Below are positions 25,273 through 33,186 of a stretch of 41,703 bases of DNA, piece after piece (position 1 is the first letter of the stretch; each line of letters starts with the position of its first letter). A program made the translations under genes and the position numbers. The stretch is from Streptomyces sp. Isolate_45 (GTDB lineage: Bacteria; Actinomycetota; Actinomycetes; Streptomycetales; Streptomycetaceae). Below the pieces are notes generated by a model. That model made no database searches. It was not told the origin of the DNA and worked only from the letters and a program-made list of their open reading frames with translations. Location of the stretch: positions 1 through 41,703 of the forward strand of contig NZ_JANFAK020000072.1 of the NCBI RefSeq assembly GCF_024721315.2. The letters are read 5' to 3'.

Positions 25273-25560
25273 TCACGCGTCCGTCGGCCGACCGGCGGTC
25301 CGCCTCGCGGGCGATGCCGCCGGAGCGCCACGAGCCGCCTTGCGCAGCCGGGACAGGGAGAGGGCGGTCAACCCCAGCAAGCCGCTGAACAGGGCGAGGA
25401 ACAGCAGGAGCATCCACATGTGGCGACTTCCGGGACGGTGCCACCCCTCCCAGCCGGCGCCGGCCGCCCACAGGACGAACCCGCAGGCGTACGCGGCGCG
25501 GATGCGGCGCAACTGTCGGACGGCACGCGGGGCGAAGGCGGCGGGCGTCAGCAGGTCCAT
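25273..25560 (-). CDS. Small membrane protein, two helices
   Basis: 95 residues from the ATG at 25560 (GTG 25566 is also possible; neither has a strong ribosome-binding site). AYACGFVLWAAGAGWEGW and MWMLLLFLALFSGLLGLTAL are two membrane segments around a short loop, with a basic Arg/Ala-rich C-terminal tail. No family is recognised. It lies between the molybdoenzyme operon and zwf on the same strand, 43 bases downstream of zwf's stop, and may be co-transcribed with zwf. Confidence 0.68.
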   Translation of the reverse strand: MDLLTPAAFAPRAVRQLRRIRAAYACGFVLWAAGAGWEGWHRPGSRHMWMLLLFLALFSGLLGLTALSLSRLRKAARGAPAASPARRTAGRPTDA

Positions 25561-25603
25561 GGCCACCGACTACCCAGGCCGGGCCGACGGAACCCGCGGA
25601 CGC

Positions 25604-27094
25604 CTACGATTCGCGGGGCCGCCGGTCCGGCAGGTGCCACCGGTACGGCGCGACGAGGGCGTCGATGCTGTCGGGCCCCCAGCTCCCGGGCGCGTACGGC
25701 TCCACCGGCGGCGGGGCGTCGAGCAGCGGGGTCGCCACCTCCCAGAGCCGTTCGACGCCGTCGGACCGGGTGAAGAGGGCCTGGTTGCCGCGCATAGCCT
25801 CCAGGAGGAGGTGCTCGTACCCCTCCAGGGAGTTCTCGGCGGCGAAGGAGGTGCGGTACGCGAAGACCATGTCGCCCTCCGCCAGCCGCATCGACGGACC
25901 CGGCTCCTTGACCAGGAACCGGGCGGTGAGGGAGCCGGGATCGGCGAAGTCGATGACGATCTCGTTGCCCCGGCCGTCCGCCGCCTCACGCGCGTCCATC
26001 GGGAACATCCGCAGCACCGGCTCGCGCAGCCCGAGCGTGACCACGTGCCGGCCTTCCGCCAGGGCCTTGCCCGAACGCAGGTGGAACGGCACCCCCGCCC
26101 ACCGCCAGTTGTCGATCTCGACGCGCAGCGCCACGAACGTCTCGGTGTCCGACGCCGGATCGACGCCGGGCTCGCCCCGGTAGCCGGTGTACTGGCCGCG
26201 AACGACCCCGGCGGGGTCCAGCGTCCTCATGCTGTGGAAGACCTTGACCTGCTCATCGCGGAGCGCGTCGCCCTCCATGGTGACCGGGGGCTCCATGGCG
26301 ACGAACCCCAGCAACTGGAACAGGTGCGTGACGACCATGTCGCGGAAGGTTCCGGTGCCCTCGAAGAAATGGGCGCGACCCTGGATGTCGATGTGCTCCG
26401 GCACGTCGATCTGTACGTGACTGATGTGCTCGCGGTTCCACAGCGGCTCGAAGAGGCCGTTGGCGAACCGCAGCGCCAGGATGTTGTCGACGGCCTCCTT
26501 CCCGAGGAAGTGGTCGATGCGGAAGACGCGGGACTCGTCGAAGACGGCGTGGATGGTCGCGTTGAGCGCGCGGGCGGACGCCAGGTCCGTACCGAAGGGC
26601 TTCTCGACGATGACCCGGGCGTCCCGGGCGAGACCCGTGGCGCCGATCAGGTCGATGACCGAGGCGAAGGCGACGGGCGGCACGGCCAGGTGGAAGAGCC
26701 TGCGGGGGCTGCCCCCGACGGCTGCCTCGGCCTCACGGACCGCCGTCACCAGCGGTTCCGCCGCTCCGGTGTCGGCCGCGCCGAAGGACAGGCCGGCCGC
26801 GAACGCCTCCCAGGCCGGGCCCTCGGGCCGCGAGCGGCCGAATTCCGCCACGGCCTGCCGCGCGTGCTCCCGGAACTCCTCGTCGGTGAGGGCCTCGGCC
26901 GCCGGCGCGCTGCCGACGATCCGGTAGCGGCCCGGCATCAGCCCCGCCCGGGCCAGGTGGAACAGCCCCGGCAGCAGCTTGCGCCGGGCCAGGTCGCCCG
27001 TCGCGCCGAACAGGACGATGACGTGGTCCGCCGGGAGCGGCTCGGGCCCGGCGGAGGCGGTGGGGGAGGGAGCGGGCGGGGCGGGCTGGACCAT
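25604..27094 (-). CDS. zwf: Glucose-6-phosphate 1-dehydrogenase
   Basis: 496 residues, standard length. N-terminal dinucleotide loop LFGATGDLARRKLLPGL (28-44), EKPFG (164-168) and the family signature RIDHFLGKE (192-200) with its catalytic His and Lys. It oxidises glucose-6-phosphate to 6-phosphogluconolactone with NAD(P)+, feeding NADPH and pentose phosphates. The ATG at 27094 has GAGG 8 bases upstream. No opcA, pgl, tal or tkt is adjacent, unlike the housekeeping actinobacterial zwf cluster, so this is probably a second, stand-alone copy. Confidence 0.95.
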   Translation of the reverse strand: MVQPAPPAPSPTASAGPEPLPADHVIVLFGATGDLARRKLLPGLFHLARAGLMPGRYRIVGSAPAAEALTDEEFREHARQAVAEFGRSRPEGPAWEAFAAGLSFGAADTGAAEPLVTAVREAEAAVGGSPRRLFHLAVPPVAFASVIDLIGATGLARDARVIVEKPFGTDLASARALNATIHAVFDESRVFRIDHFLGKEAVDNILALRFANGLFEPLWNREHISHVQIDVPEHIDIQGRAHFFEGTGTFRDMVVTHLFQLLGFVAMEPPVTMEGDALRDEQVKVFHSMRTLDPAGVVRGQYTGYRGEPGVDPASDTETFVALRVEIDNWRWAGVPFHLRSGKALAEGRHVVTLGLREPVLRMFPMDAREAADGRGNEIVIDFADPGSLTARFLVKEPGPSMRLAEGDMVFAYRTSFAAENSLEGYEHLLLEAMRGNQALFTRSDGVERLWEVATPLLDAPPPVEPYAPGSWGPDSIDALVAPYRWHLPDRRPRES

Positions 27095-27116
27095 GGGGCA
27101 TCCTCACTCGTCCGAC

Positions 27117-27137
27117 GGCACGGGCCGACGCCGTGCC
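27117..27137. promoter_or_regulatory. Inverted repeat upstream of zwf
   Basis: GGCACGG (27117-27123) and CCGTGCC (27131-27137) pair exactly around GCCGACG, starting 23 bases upstream of the zwf start codon. It lies in the 228-base spacer between zwf and the hypothetical gene transcribed the same way. It could be a leader hairpin, a terminator for the upstream gene or an operator. Confidence 0.4.
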
Positions 27138-27322
27138 TGTGCACCGCTCCGGCGCGGCCGTACGTCCTCAAGGCCCCACTGTGCGCGCCGCAGGACGATC
27201 CGGCACCCCGGGGCCGTCGACTCGGGTGGCGGCCCCGGTGATCACGGGAACGCGGACCGGCCCGAGCAGGGGACCGGACGGACGACCGGGGGGCGAGGCG
27301 GCGCGATCAAGGGAGTGAACCC

Positions 27323-27682
27323 TCAGCTGCCTTCCGCCCGGCGCCGCAGGTCCAGCATGGCGAGGAGCGAGGCCAGGTCGTCGGGGCCCGTGGTGCGGGC
27401 CTCGACCGCCTCGTGGGCCCGCTCGCGACGATCCCCGGGCCCGGGGGATTCCAGGCACCGCTCCAGGCCGCCGGCATCCGGCCCGGGCGCCTCGCCCCCG
27501 CCGGAGCCGCGACGGTGCTCGGCCGCCGTCGCGCACACGGCCGCGGTCCCCGCGGCGCGGCGGCGCCGGGCGTTCCGGGCGGCGGCGCTCAGGGTCTCCG
27601 TCAGACGACCCGGTCCGAGCGGGGCCGGCCGGAGCAGCGAGGCGACGGACATGTTGCGGGCGGTGCGACGGGCGTCTGCCAC
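27323..27682 (-). CDS. Hypothetical protein
   Basis: 119 residues from GTG 27682 with AAGGAG at 6-base spacing, which supports translation. The sequence is Arg/Ala-rich (MADARRTARNMSVASLLRPA at the start, ARNARRRRAAGTAAVCATAA in the middle, DDLASLLAMLDLRRR at the end) and largely low-complexity. I recognise no family, signal or membrane segment. It is upstream of zwf on the same strand. Confidence 0.5.
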   Translation of the reverse strand: MADARRTARNMSVASLLRPAPLGPGRLTETLSAAARNARRRRAAGTAAVCATAAEHRRGSGGGEAPGPDAGGLERCLESPGPGDRRERAHEAVEARTTGPDDLASLLAMLDLRRRAEGS

Positions 27683-27741
27683 GGGGTGCTCCTTGTCGGT
27701 CCGGCCGGGTCCTGACCGGCGGCGGGGCCGGGACCCGGATG

Positions 27742-27777
27742 TCGTGCGGTGCGTGCGGTGCGTGCGGTGCGTACGGT
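27742..27777. repeat. 9-bp tandem repeat, about four units
   Basis: CGTGCGGTG is repeated exactly at 27742-27750, 27751-27759 and 27760-27768, followed by the degenerate unit CGTACGGTC. It lies in the 126-base spacer between the DoxX-like gene and the hypothetical gene, where its copy number could vary by slippage without breaking a gene. Confidence 0.8.
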
Positions 27778-27808
27778 CTGCGGCGGAAGACGGCCGGCCC
27801 GTCCCGGC

Positions 27809-28348
27809 TCAGCGGGATCCGGGCAGGGAGGCCACGATCGCCCTGGCACGGTCGACCGTACTCGCCGCGGCCGCCTCGGCGGGCCGGCGTACGGCCCGCA
27901 CCGGGTGCCGGTGGTCGAGCGCGTGCAGGGAGCGGTAGGCGAGCGAGGGCTTGCCGTGGGTGTCCGCGGCGGCGATCAGGAGCCCACCCATGGTCGCGAG
28001 GTCGGTCAGGAAGTGGGCGCGCCGGCGTGCCCGCTCGTGCGGATCCCGCTCCTTCCAGAACGCGTGCGTGGCGAGGGAGGTCGGCACCAGCGAGGCGGCG
28101 AGCGTGAGCGCGGCCACGCGCGGGGCGCGGCCCGTCGCGAACAGCAGACCCGCTGCCGTCTGGACCGCACCGGCGACCCGCACGAACCGGACCGGATCCC
28201 CGGCCAAGGACGGGACGTGCTTCCCGATCTCCCGGGCGACGGGTTGGGCGACTTCCGCGACGGCCTCGGGGCGGCGCAGGGTGCGCAGCCCACCGGCGAT
28301 GAACGGAGCGGCGAGCAGCGGGCGGGCGAGCTTTCGAAGGACGGCCAT
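27809..28348 (-). CDS. DoxX family membrane protein
   Basis: 179 residues. DoxX-like features: an N-terminal RPLLAAPFIAGGLRTLRRPE, AGAVQTAAGLLFATGRAPRV AALTL, ATHAFWKERDPHERARRRAH FLTDLATMGGLLIAAADTHG. There are four hydrophobic segments. DoxX proteins are small membrane redox components; in mycobacteria DoxX works with a superoxide dismutase and a thiosulfate sulfurtransferase, none of which is here. The FWKERDP loop is characteristic of the actinobacterial branch. Start ATG 28348 has no strong ribosome-binding site. Confidence 0.86.
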   Translation of the reverse strand: MAVLRKLARPLLAAPFIAGGLRTLRRPEAVAEVAQPVAREIGKHVPSLAGDPVRFVRVAGAVQTAAGLLFATGRAPRVAALTLAASLVPTSLATHAFWKERDPHERARRRAHFLTDLATMGGLLIAAADTHGKPSLAYRSLHALDHRHPVRAVRRPAEAAAASTVDRARAIVASLPGSR

Positions 28349-28439
28349 GTCCCGCTGGTGCCCAGCCGCGGCCCGTCCATCCGACCCGACCGGCCCGACC
28401 CGCGCCGCGCTGCGGGCCGGGGCCGGGCCGCGCGTGCGG

Positions 28440-29501
28440 TCAGCCGGTCGGCAGGCCCAGGCCGTAGTACGTGACGTGGTAACCGTCCACGTAGTCGGCC
28501 TCCCCACCGATGATCAGGTCGGTCGGCTCCACCACCCCCACCGCCCTGGCCGTCTCCACCAGCATCTTCGCGAGCGCGTGGCCCTTCGGTTCGCCGGGGC
28601 CGCCCGCGTCCACGCGCCACACCCGGGCGTCGTCCCCCCAGATCGAAGCCGTGTCGGGGTGCTCGGCCACGGTGCCCCAGCCGAGCGCCGCCGGATCGAC
28701 GCCGTCCGGGGCGAAGCAGCCGATGGCCAGCCGGTCGCCGTCGCACGCCACGTCGAACAGGATGGGCGAACCGGAGCCGGTACGCCCGTAGAACGGCATC
28801 CCGATGGTGATGCCGAGGGCGTGGACCTCGGCGGGCAGCGCCCCCAGGAAGTCGCCCAACGAACTGCTGACGGTCTCCCAACTCCGGGCCGTCCAGCCGC
28901 CGGGAAAGCCGAGGCCGGCGTTGGCGGGGTCACGAGTGCTGCCGAAGAACCCGCTGATGGAGTGCTCCTCGCCGACGCCCTGGCGCCAGAACCAGTTCTC
29001 CGCCGGGTCGGTGGGCCGCAGGACGAGTTCGGGACCCGACTTCCCGGCCCGCAGTTCCAGCGTGTTCGGCCTGCCGCGCCAGCGCGTGAAGGGCGCGCCC
29101 CAGAGCGGCCCGCTGTCGTAGAAGGGGCCCATCTCGCCGTGCGAACCCATGACGGACGGCTTGCCCAGCGCCGCGACCAGTTCCTCCCTGGCGGCGCGGA
29201 ACGCGGCGGCCTGCGCCGCGGCGTCGCTCGCGACGGTCGCCAGCGGGACCGCCAGCTCCACGTACGACTCGTTGTCGACGTAGCGTTCCTCGTACGTGCC
29301 GACCGGCCGCAGACGGGCGTTGCCCGACGCGAGGCCGGTGACCAGGACGGGCTGGTCCGACGTACCGCCCCAGGCCCATCCGAGCCGCTCCGCCAGGGCC
29401 TTCACCCCGTCCGGCGTCCAGCCGCCGGCGTCCGCCGCGACGAGTTCCCGCGCGAGATCCGCGACGGATCGTTCTTCGATGCTTCCCCGTTGTGCGTTCA
29501 C
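28440..29501 (-). CDS. Unassigned 353-residue protein
   Basis: The N-terminal part (VADLARELVAADAGGWTPDG VKALAERLGWAWGG) is helical, with a pattern similar to short Streptomyces DUF proteins such as DUF6301, though I cannot confirm it. The rest is soluble, mixed alpha/beta and rich in Trp and Gly: GPLWGAPFTRWRGRPNTLEL, NWFWRQGVGEEHSISGFFGS and ADYVDGYHVTYYGLGLPTG at the end. No signal or catalytic motif is seen. The GTG start at 29501 follows AGGA with 8-base spacing. It is divergent from the isochorismatase-like gene with a 75-base spacer. Function unknown. Confidence 0.78.
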   Translation of the reverse strand: MNAQRGSIEERSVADLARELVAADAGGWTPDGVKALAERLGWAWGGTSDQPVLVTGLASGNARLRPVGTYEERYVDNESYVELAVPLATVASDAAAQAAAFRAAREELVAALGKPSVMGSHGEMGPFYDSGPLWGAPFTRWRGRPNTLELRAGKSGPELVLRPTDPAENWFWRQGVGEEHSISGFFGSTRDPANAGLGFPGGWTARSWETVSSSLGDFLGALPAEVHALGITIGMPFYGRTGSGSPILFDVACDGDRLAIGCFAPDGVDPAALGWGTVAEHPDTASIWGDDARVWRVDAGGPGEPKGHALAKMLVETARAVGVVEPTDLIIGGEADYVDGYHVTYYGLGLPTG

Positions 29502-29563
29502 CCGCCCATCCTGCCGCACCCCGGACCGACCGATTCCGGGGGCATCGGGTTCCCGGTCCGACC

Positions 29564-29569
29564 TACCAT
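29564..29569 (+). promoter_or_regulatory. -10 element of a probable leaderless promoter
   Basis: TACCAT lies 7 bases before the GTG of the isochorismatase-like gene, and no Shine-Dalgarno sequence is present between them. That spacing puts the transcription start at or next to the start codon, a common leaderless arrangement in Streptomyces. No good -35 box is seen. Confidence 0.55.
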
Positions 29570-29576
29570 CGTCCGC

Positions 29577-30065
29577 GTGACCTCCGCGCTGCTCCTCATC
29601 GACCTGATGCCCCGCATCATCGCGTTGCCCCTCGCCCCGCACACCGGTGACGAGGTGTTGGCACGCTGCCGCCGGTTGGCGCGGGCGTTCAGGGCGAACG
29701 GCCGCCCGGTGGTGCTGGTCCGGGTGGAGCGGCCGAACGTCGGCGAGCAGCCGCCGGGCAGCGGCTTCGCCGACGACCTGGTCCGGCCCGGCGACACCCT
29801 GGTCGTCAAGCGCACCGTCGGGGCGTTCCACGGCACCGACCTGCACGAGCGGCTGCGCGACCTGGGCGTGGACACACTGGTGCTCGCCGGACTGGTGACC
29901 ACGATGGGGGTCGAGTCCACCGCGCGCGCCGCGAGCGACCACGGCTACGAGCTGGAGTTCGTCGCCGACGCGATGTCCGGCTTCGCCGCGGACGAACACC
30001 ACTTGACGGTGGCACGGACCTTCCCCCGGTTCGGCGAGGTACGTGACACGGCGGCCTACACCTGA
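29577..30065 (+). CDS. Isochorismatase-fold protein lacking the catalytic Cys
   Basis: 162 residues. The fold's Asp (LLLIDLMPR, Asp9) and Lys (VVKRTVGAF, Lys78) are present. The nucleophile segment, usually GxxTxxCVxxT, reads GLVTTMGVESTARAA, so Gly111 replaces Cys. True isochorismatases (EntB, PhzD) also lack Cys, but many Streptomyces paralogues with this change have no known reaction; cysteine-hydrolase activity is therefore not expected. It starts at GTG 29577 behind a leaderless-type -10. Its 3' end overlaps the converging MFS gene by 10 bases. Confidence 0.85.
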   Translation: MTSALLLIDLMPRIIALPLAPHTGDEVLARCRRLARAFRANGRPVVLVRVERPNVGEQPPGSGFADDLVRPGDTLVVKRTVGAFHGTDLHERLRDLGVDTLVLAGLVTTMGVESTARAASDHGYELEFVADAMSGFAADEHHLTVARTFPRFGEVRDTAAYT

Positions 30066-31333
30066 GCCTGCGCCGTACTCGGCTCGAGAGGAGGAGCCGC
30101 CGCGCGGCGGGGCAGCAGGAACGGGGTCGCCAGCACGAGTACGCCCGCCAGGCCGATGGCCGTGCGCGGGCCGAGCAGGACGCCCAGTACGCCCCAGACG
30201 GCAGTCAGGAGCGCGGTCGAGGCCTTGGCCGTCACCGCCCAGGCGGACAGCGTCCGGGCCACCCGGTCGGCCGCGGTGCGCTCCAGCCGGTAGGTGGCCT
30301 GGACGGGGTTGAAGACCCCGCAGCAGAGGATGAGCCCGAGTTCGATGCCCATCACCAGCAGCAGCCCCGCCGTCCCCGGGCCCAGGAAGGCCAGGCCGAC
30401 GGGCCAGATCGCGCGCAGCACACCGGCCACGACCAGGACCCGGTGCCGCCCGAACCGACTGACGAGCGGCGGGGCCAGCCGTGAGCCCAGCAACCCGCCG
30501 ATCGAGGGCACCGCGAAGGCGAGGCCGTACTGCCACGGCGCGAACCCGAGCGGACCGAGCATCAGGAGGGCCAGCAGCGGGGAAGCGGCCATCACCAGGC
30601 CGTTGAACAGGACGGTGTTGAAGAACAGCGGGCGCAGCGTCGGATCGGCGAGGACGTACCGCCAGCCGTCGAGCAGGTCCCCGGCCCGCATGCCCGCGCC
30701 CCGCCCGGCCGCGGTCCCGGGGCGCTCGGGAGGCTCGGGACGCTCGGGGCGGGGCTCGCGCCCGCCCATCGCGCGCAGGCCCAGGGCCGAGAGCAGGTAG
30801 CTGACCGCGTCGGCCACCACCGTCGCCACCGGACCGAGGAGCCCGATCGCCGCTCCGCCCAGCGGCGGTCCGACGATCGTGGTCGCCCAGGCGGTCGACT
30901 CCAACCGGGCGTTGGCGACGAGCAGGTCCTCGGCCGGTAGCAGCGTCTTCAGGTACGCGCCCGAGGCGGCGCGGAACGTGATGTCGGCCGCCGCGACGAC
31001 GACCGAGACCAGCAGCAACTGAACGAAGCCGAGCACGCCGAGCGCGAACGCGGCGGGGATCGTCAGCAGCGCCGCGCACCGCACCAGGTCCATCGCGATC
31101 AGCACCGGCCGCTTGCGGCGGAACTCGACCCACGGGCCGAGCGGAACCGCCACCGCCGCACCCACCGCGGCCCCGACGGAGGCGAGCAGCGCGACCTCCG
31201 CAGGTCCGGCGCGCAGCACCTCGATGGCGATCAGCGGGAACGCGCCGAAGGCGAGCCACGTGCCGAGCGCGCTCGACCCGTACGCCGCCCACAACCACCC
31301 GAACCGCCGCCCGAGCCGGTGCCCGCTCTTCAC
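30056..31333 (-). CDS. MFS transporter
   Basis: 425 residues with about twelve membrane helices in two halves and a Pro/Arg/Glu-rich central cytoplasmic loop (EPRPERPEPPERPGTAAGRG). The loop between helices 2 and 3 carries GPWVEFRRKRPVLIAMDLVR, the MFS motif A region in degenerate form; this type resembles MFS proteins of the macrolide-efflux/enterobactin-exporter-like group. The GTG at 31333 has GAGGAG 8 bases upstream. It is divergent from a LysR gene with a perfect palindrome between them, so efflux induced by a ligand of that regulator is likely. Substrate unknown. Confidence 0.88.
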   Translation of the reverse strand: MKSGHRLGRRFGWLWAAYGSSALGTWLAFGAFPLIAIEVLRAGPAEVALLASVGAAVGAAVAVPLGPWVEFRRKRPVLIAMDLVRCAALLTIPAAFALGVLGFVQLLLVSVVVAAADITFRAASGAYLKTLLPAEDLLVANARLESTAWATTIVGPPLGGAAIGLLGPVATVVADAVSYLLSALGLRAMGGREPRPERPEPPERPGTAAGRGAGMRAGDLLDGWRYVLADPTLRPLFFNTVLFNGLVMAASPLLALLMLGPLGFAPWQYGLAFAVPSIGGLLGSRLAPPLVSRFGRHRVLVVAGVLRAIWPVGLAFLGPGTAGLLLVMGIELGLILCCGVFNPVQATYRLERTAADRVARTLSAWAVTAKASTALLTAVWGVLGVLLGPRTAIGLAGVLVLATPFLLPRRAAAPPLEPSTAQAQV

Positions 31334-31424
31334 GTACGAAGCTCCTCGCCCACAACCGATCCGCGATCGGAACCATCAAAGCGAGCGGGGCGACCAGGGA
31401 TCAAACAACCGGGAGGGCTTCCAC

Positions 31425-31441
31425 CACAACCAATGGTTGTG
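31425..31441. promoter_or_regulatory. Perfect 17-bp palindrome between MFS and LysR genes
   Basis: CACAACCA-A-TGGTTGTG: 8-base arms around one central base. It ends 5 bases before the -10 box of the LysR gene and about 90 bases from the MFS start. Its position on the promoter suggests repression of the regulator by itself. It is the most AT-tolerant symmetrical site in this spacer. Confidence 0.75.
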
Positions 31442-31445
31442 ACCC

Positions 31446-31451
31446 TAGGGT
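31446..31451 (+). promoter_or_regulatory. -10 element of a probable leaderless lysR promoter
   Basis: TAGGGT stands 6 bases before the LysR ATG at 31458 with no ribosome-binding site in between, the leaderless pattern. The palindrome at 31425-31441 covers the space where a -35 box would lie, so a bound regulator would block it. Confidence 0.6.
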
Positions 31452-31457
31452 GTCCGG

Positions 31458-32393
31458 ATGGACCTCGACACCGTCCGCACGTTCGTCGCCGCCGCCGACG
31501 CGGGCCAGTTCCAGGAGGCCGCCGCCGAGCTCGGGGTCACCCAGCAGGCCGTCTCCAAACGCATCGCGGCCCTGGAACGCGCCCTCGGCGTGCGGCTGTT
31601 CACCCGCACACCGCGCGGCGCCGAACTCACCATCGACGGCCAGGCCTTCCTGCCCCACGCGCGCGAGCTGCTGCGCGTGGCCGACCGCGCCGTCGCGTCC
31701 GTGCGCACCGGCCGCCGGCCGCTGCGCGTCGACGTCATCGCCTCGCGCGTCGCCGGGTCGGGCCTGATGCGCGGATTCCACAGCGCGCACCCCGAGATCG
31801 ACCTCGACGTGGTGATGCTCTTCGACATCGGGACGGCCGTCGCCGCCCTCCGCTCCGGCGCGATCGACGCCTCCTTCCGCGCCGTCGCCGCGCCCGGCCG
31901 GCCCCTGCCCGAGGACATCGAGTCCGTCCGGGTGCTCGACGAGCCGCTCCAACTCCTCACCGGCCCCGGCCACGCGCTGGCCGCGGCCCGGTCGGTGACC
32001 ATGGCACGGCTCGTCGGGCACCGGATCTGGATGCCGGGCATCGTCCCCGGCACCGAGTGGGCCGCCTACTACGACGACCTCGTCGCCGAGTTCGGCCTCA
32101 CCATCGAGGCGACCGGCCCCAACTTCGGCTCCGACGCACTCCTCGACACCGTCGCCGACACCCCGGCCCTGGCCACCTTCATGGGCGAGCAGACCCGCCT
32201 CGTCTGGCCCGCCGGCCACGGCCTGCGACGCATCCCGGTGACCGACCCGACGCCCGTCTACCCGCACTCTCTCCTGTGGCACAGGGACAACCCCCACCCG
32301 GCACTGGCCACCCTCCGCGCCCACCTCGCCACCACCCCGACCGGCCACGACACCCCGGGCACCTGGTCACCGAACTGGGTGCTCCCGCACTGA
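31458..32393 (+). CDS. LysR family transcriptional regulator
   Basis: 311 residues, normal LysR length. The N-terminal HTH is clear: MDLDTVRTFVAAADAGQFQE AAAELGVTQQAVSKRIAALE then RALGVRLFTRTPRGAELT. The C-terminal periplasmic-binding-protein-like effector domain follows from about residue 88. Start ATG 31458 fits the family N-terminus exactly. It probably regulates the divergent MFS gene. The effector cannot be predicted. Confidence 0.94.
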   Translation: MDLDTVRTFVAAADAGQFQEAAAELGVTQQAVSKRIAALERALGVRLFTRTPRGAELTIDGQAFLPHARELLRVADRAVASVRTGRRPLRVDVIASRVAGSGLMRGFHSAHPEIDLDVVMLFDIGTAVAALRSGAIDASFRAVAAPGRPLPEDIESVRVLDEPLQLLTGPGHALAAARSVTMARLVGHRIWMPGIVPGTEWAAYYDDLVAEFGLTIEATGPNFGSDALLDTVADTPALATFMGEQTRLVWPAGHGLRRIPVTDPTPVYPHSLLWHRDNPHPALATLRAHLATTPTGHDTPGTWSPNWVLPH

Positions 32394-32459
32394 ACACCCG
32401 CCGGCCGCCGCGCACGGGCCGCCCCGCACCGGGACCCGCCCCTTCACGGGCGGCGCCGC

Positions 32460-33044
32460 TCAGGGGCCGGGGGCCACGGGCTTGAACGAGTGCAGGTCGG
32501 CCACGCAAAGGGCCTGCTCCGCGTCGTACGCCTCGAAGGTGCCCACGGGCCGGAAGCCGAGGCGGGTGGCGAGCCTGAGCGAACGCTCGTTGGCCGTTTG
32601 GGTCACCACCAGGACCGGCTGGTCGGGCAGTTCGTCGGCCGCCGCGCGCAACGCGGCCGCGGTGGCCTCGAACGCCAACCCCGCACCCCAACCGCTGCGC
32701 CGGACCAGGTACGACAGCTCCAACTCCTCGCCCTCCTCATTGACGTGTCCGGGGAGGTCTGCGGAGCGGCGGTCGAGCACGAGCGTGCCGATGAGACGGT
32801 CGGATTCCTTGTCGGCGATCACGTAGGTTCCGGGCCTGTCGGCAAGCGCGCCGACGCCGTGCGTGCGGAAGTACCGCTCGACGACGCTCCGGGGCCGCGG
32901 GCCGCCGAGGTGGGCGCGGACCCGCGGATCGGTCCGGAGCTCGACGAGGCCGCCGATGTCGGCGTCCCGCGCCCTTCGCAACCGGAGACGTTCCGTGGCG
33001 ATCTCGACGGCGGTCAGCATGGGCAAGGCGTTCATGTGGTCCAT
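32460..33044 (-). CDS. GNAT family N-acetyltransferase
   Basis: 194 residues. RimJ/RimL-type opening IATERLRLRRARDADIGGLV, then ELSYLVRRSGWGAGLAFEAT AAAL, the acetyl-CoA-binding RxGxG/A-like strand in variant form, and TQTANERSLRLATRLGFRPV GTFEAY at the C-terminus, where the family's NxxS and GF motifs lie. Such enzymes acetylate protein N-termini, ribosomal proteins or small amines. Two starts are possible: ATG 33044 and ATG 33035, neither with a strong ribosome-binding site. Divergent from the epoxide-hydrolase-like gene. Confidence 0.88.
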   Translation of the reverse strand: MDHMNALPMLTAVEIATERLRLRRARDADIGGLVELRTDPRVRAHLGGPRPRSVVERYFRTHGVGALADRPGTYVIADKESDRLIGTLVLDRRSADLPGHVNEEGEELELSYLVRRSGWGAGLAFEATAAALRAAADELPDQPVLVVTQTANERSLRLATRLGFRPVGTFEAYDAEQALCVADLHSFKPVAPGP

Positions 33045-33088
33045 GGTCCATCGTCGCGCCCGCCCGCCCGGACGTCCCGGAGGGCGTT

Positions 33089-33103
33089 TTGCCGAACCGG
33101 CAA
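33089..33103. promoter_or_regulatory. 15-bp palindrome upstream of the hydrolase gene
   Basis: TTGCCG-AAC-CGGCAA: exact 6-base arms with a 3-base centre, in the 142-base spacer between the GNAT and hydrolase genes. It could be an operator for either gene. No regulator gene is adjacent; the LysR gene lies on the far side of the GNAT. Confidence 0.45.
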
Positions 33104-33186
33104 CAACGCTCGCCACGCCCGCACCATCGGAGGCATGATCGGGTAGCGATCTTGGCGCACGGCAGGTCGGACACCCCGGAGGATTC

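Noticed and set aside
27742..27777. CGTGCGGTG repeats as a CRISPR-like or iteron array
   Set aside because: Units are contiguous 9-mers without spacers and only about four copies; no rep gene is near. A simple tandem repeat is sufficient.
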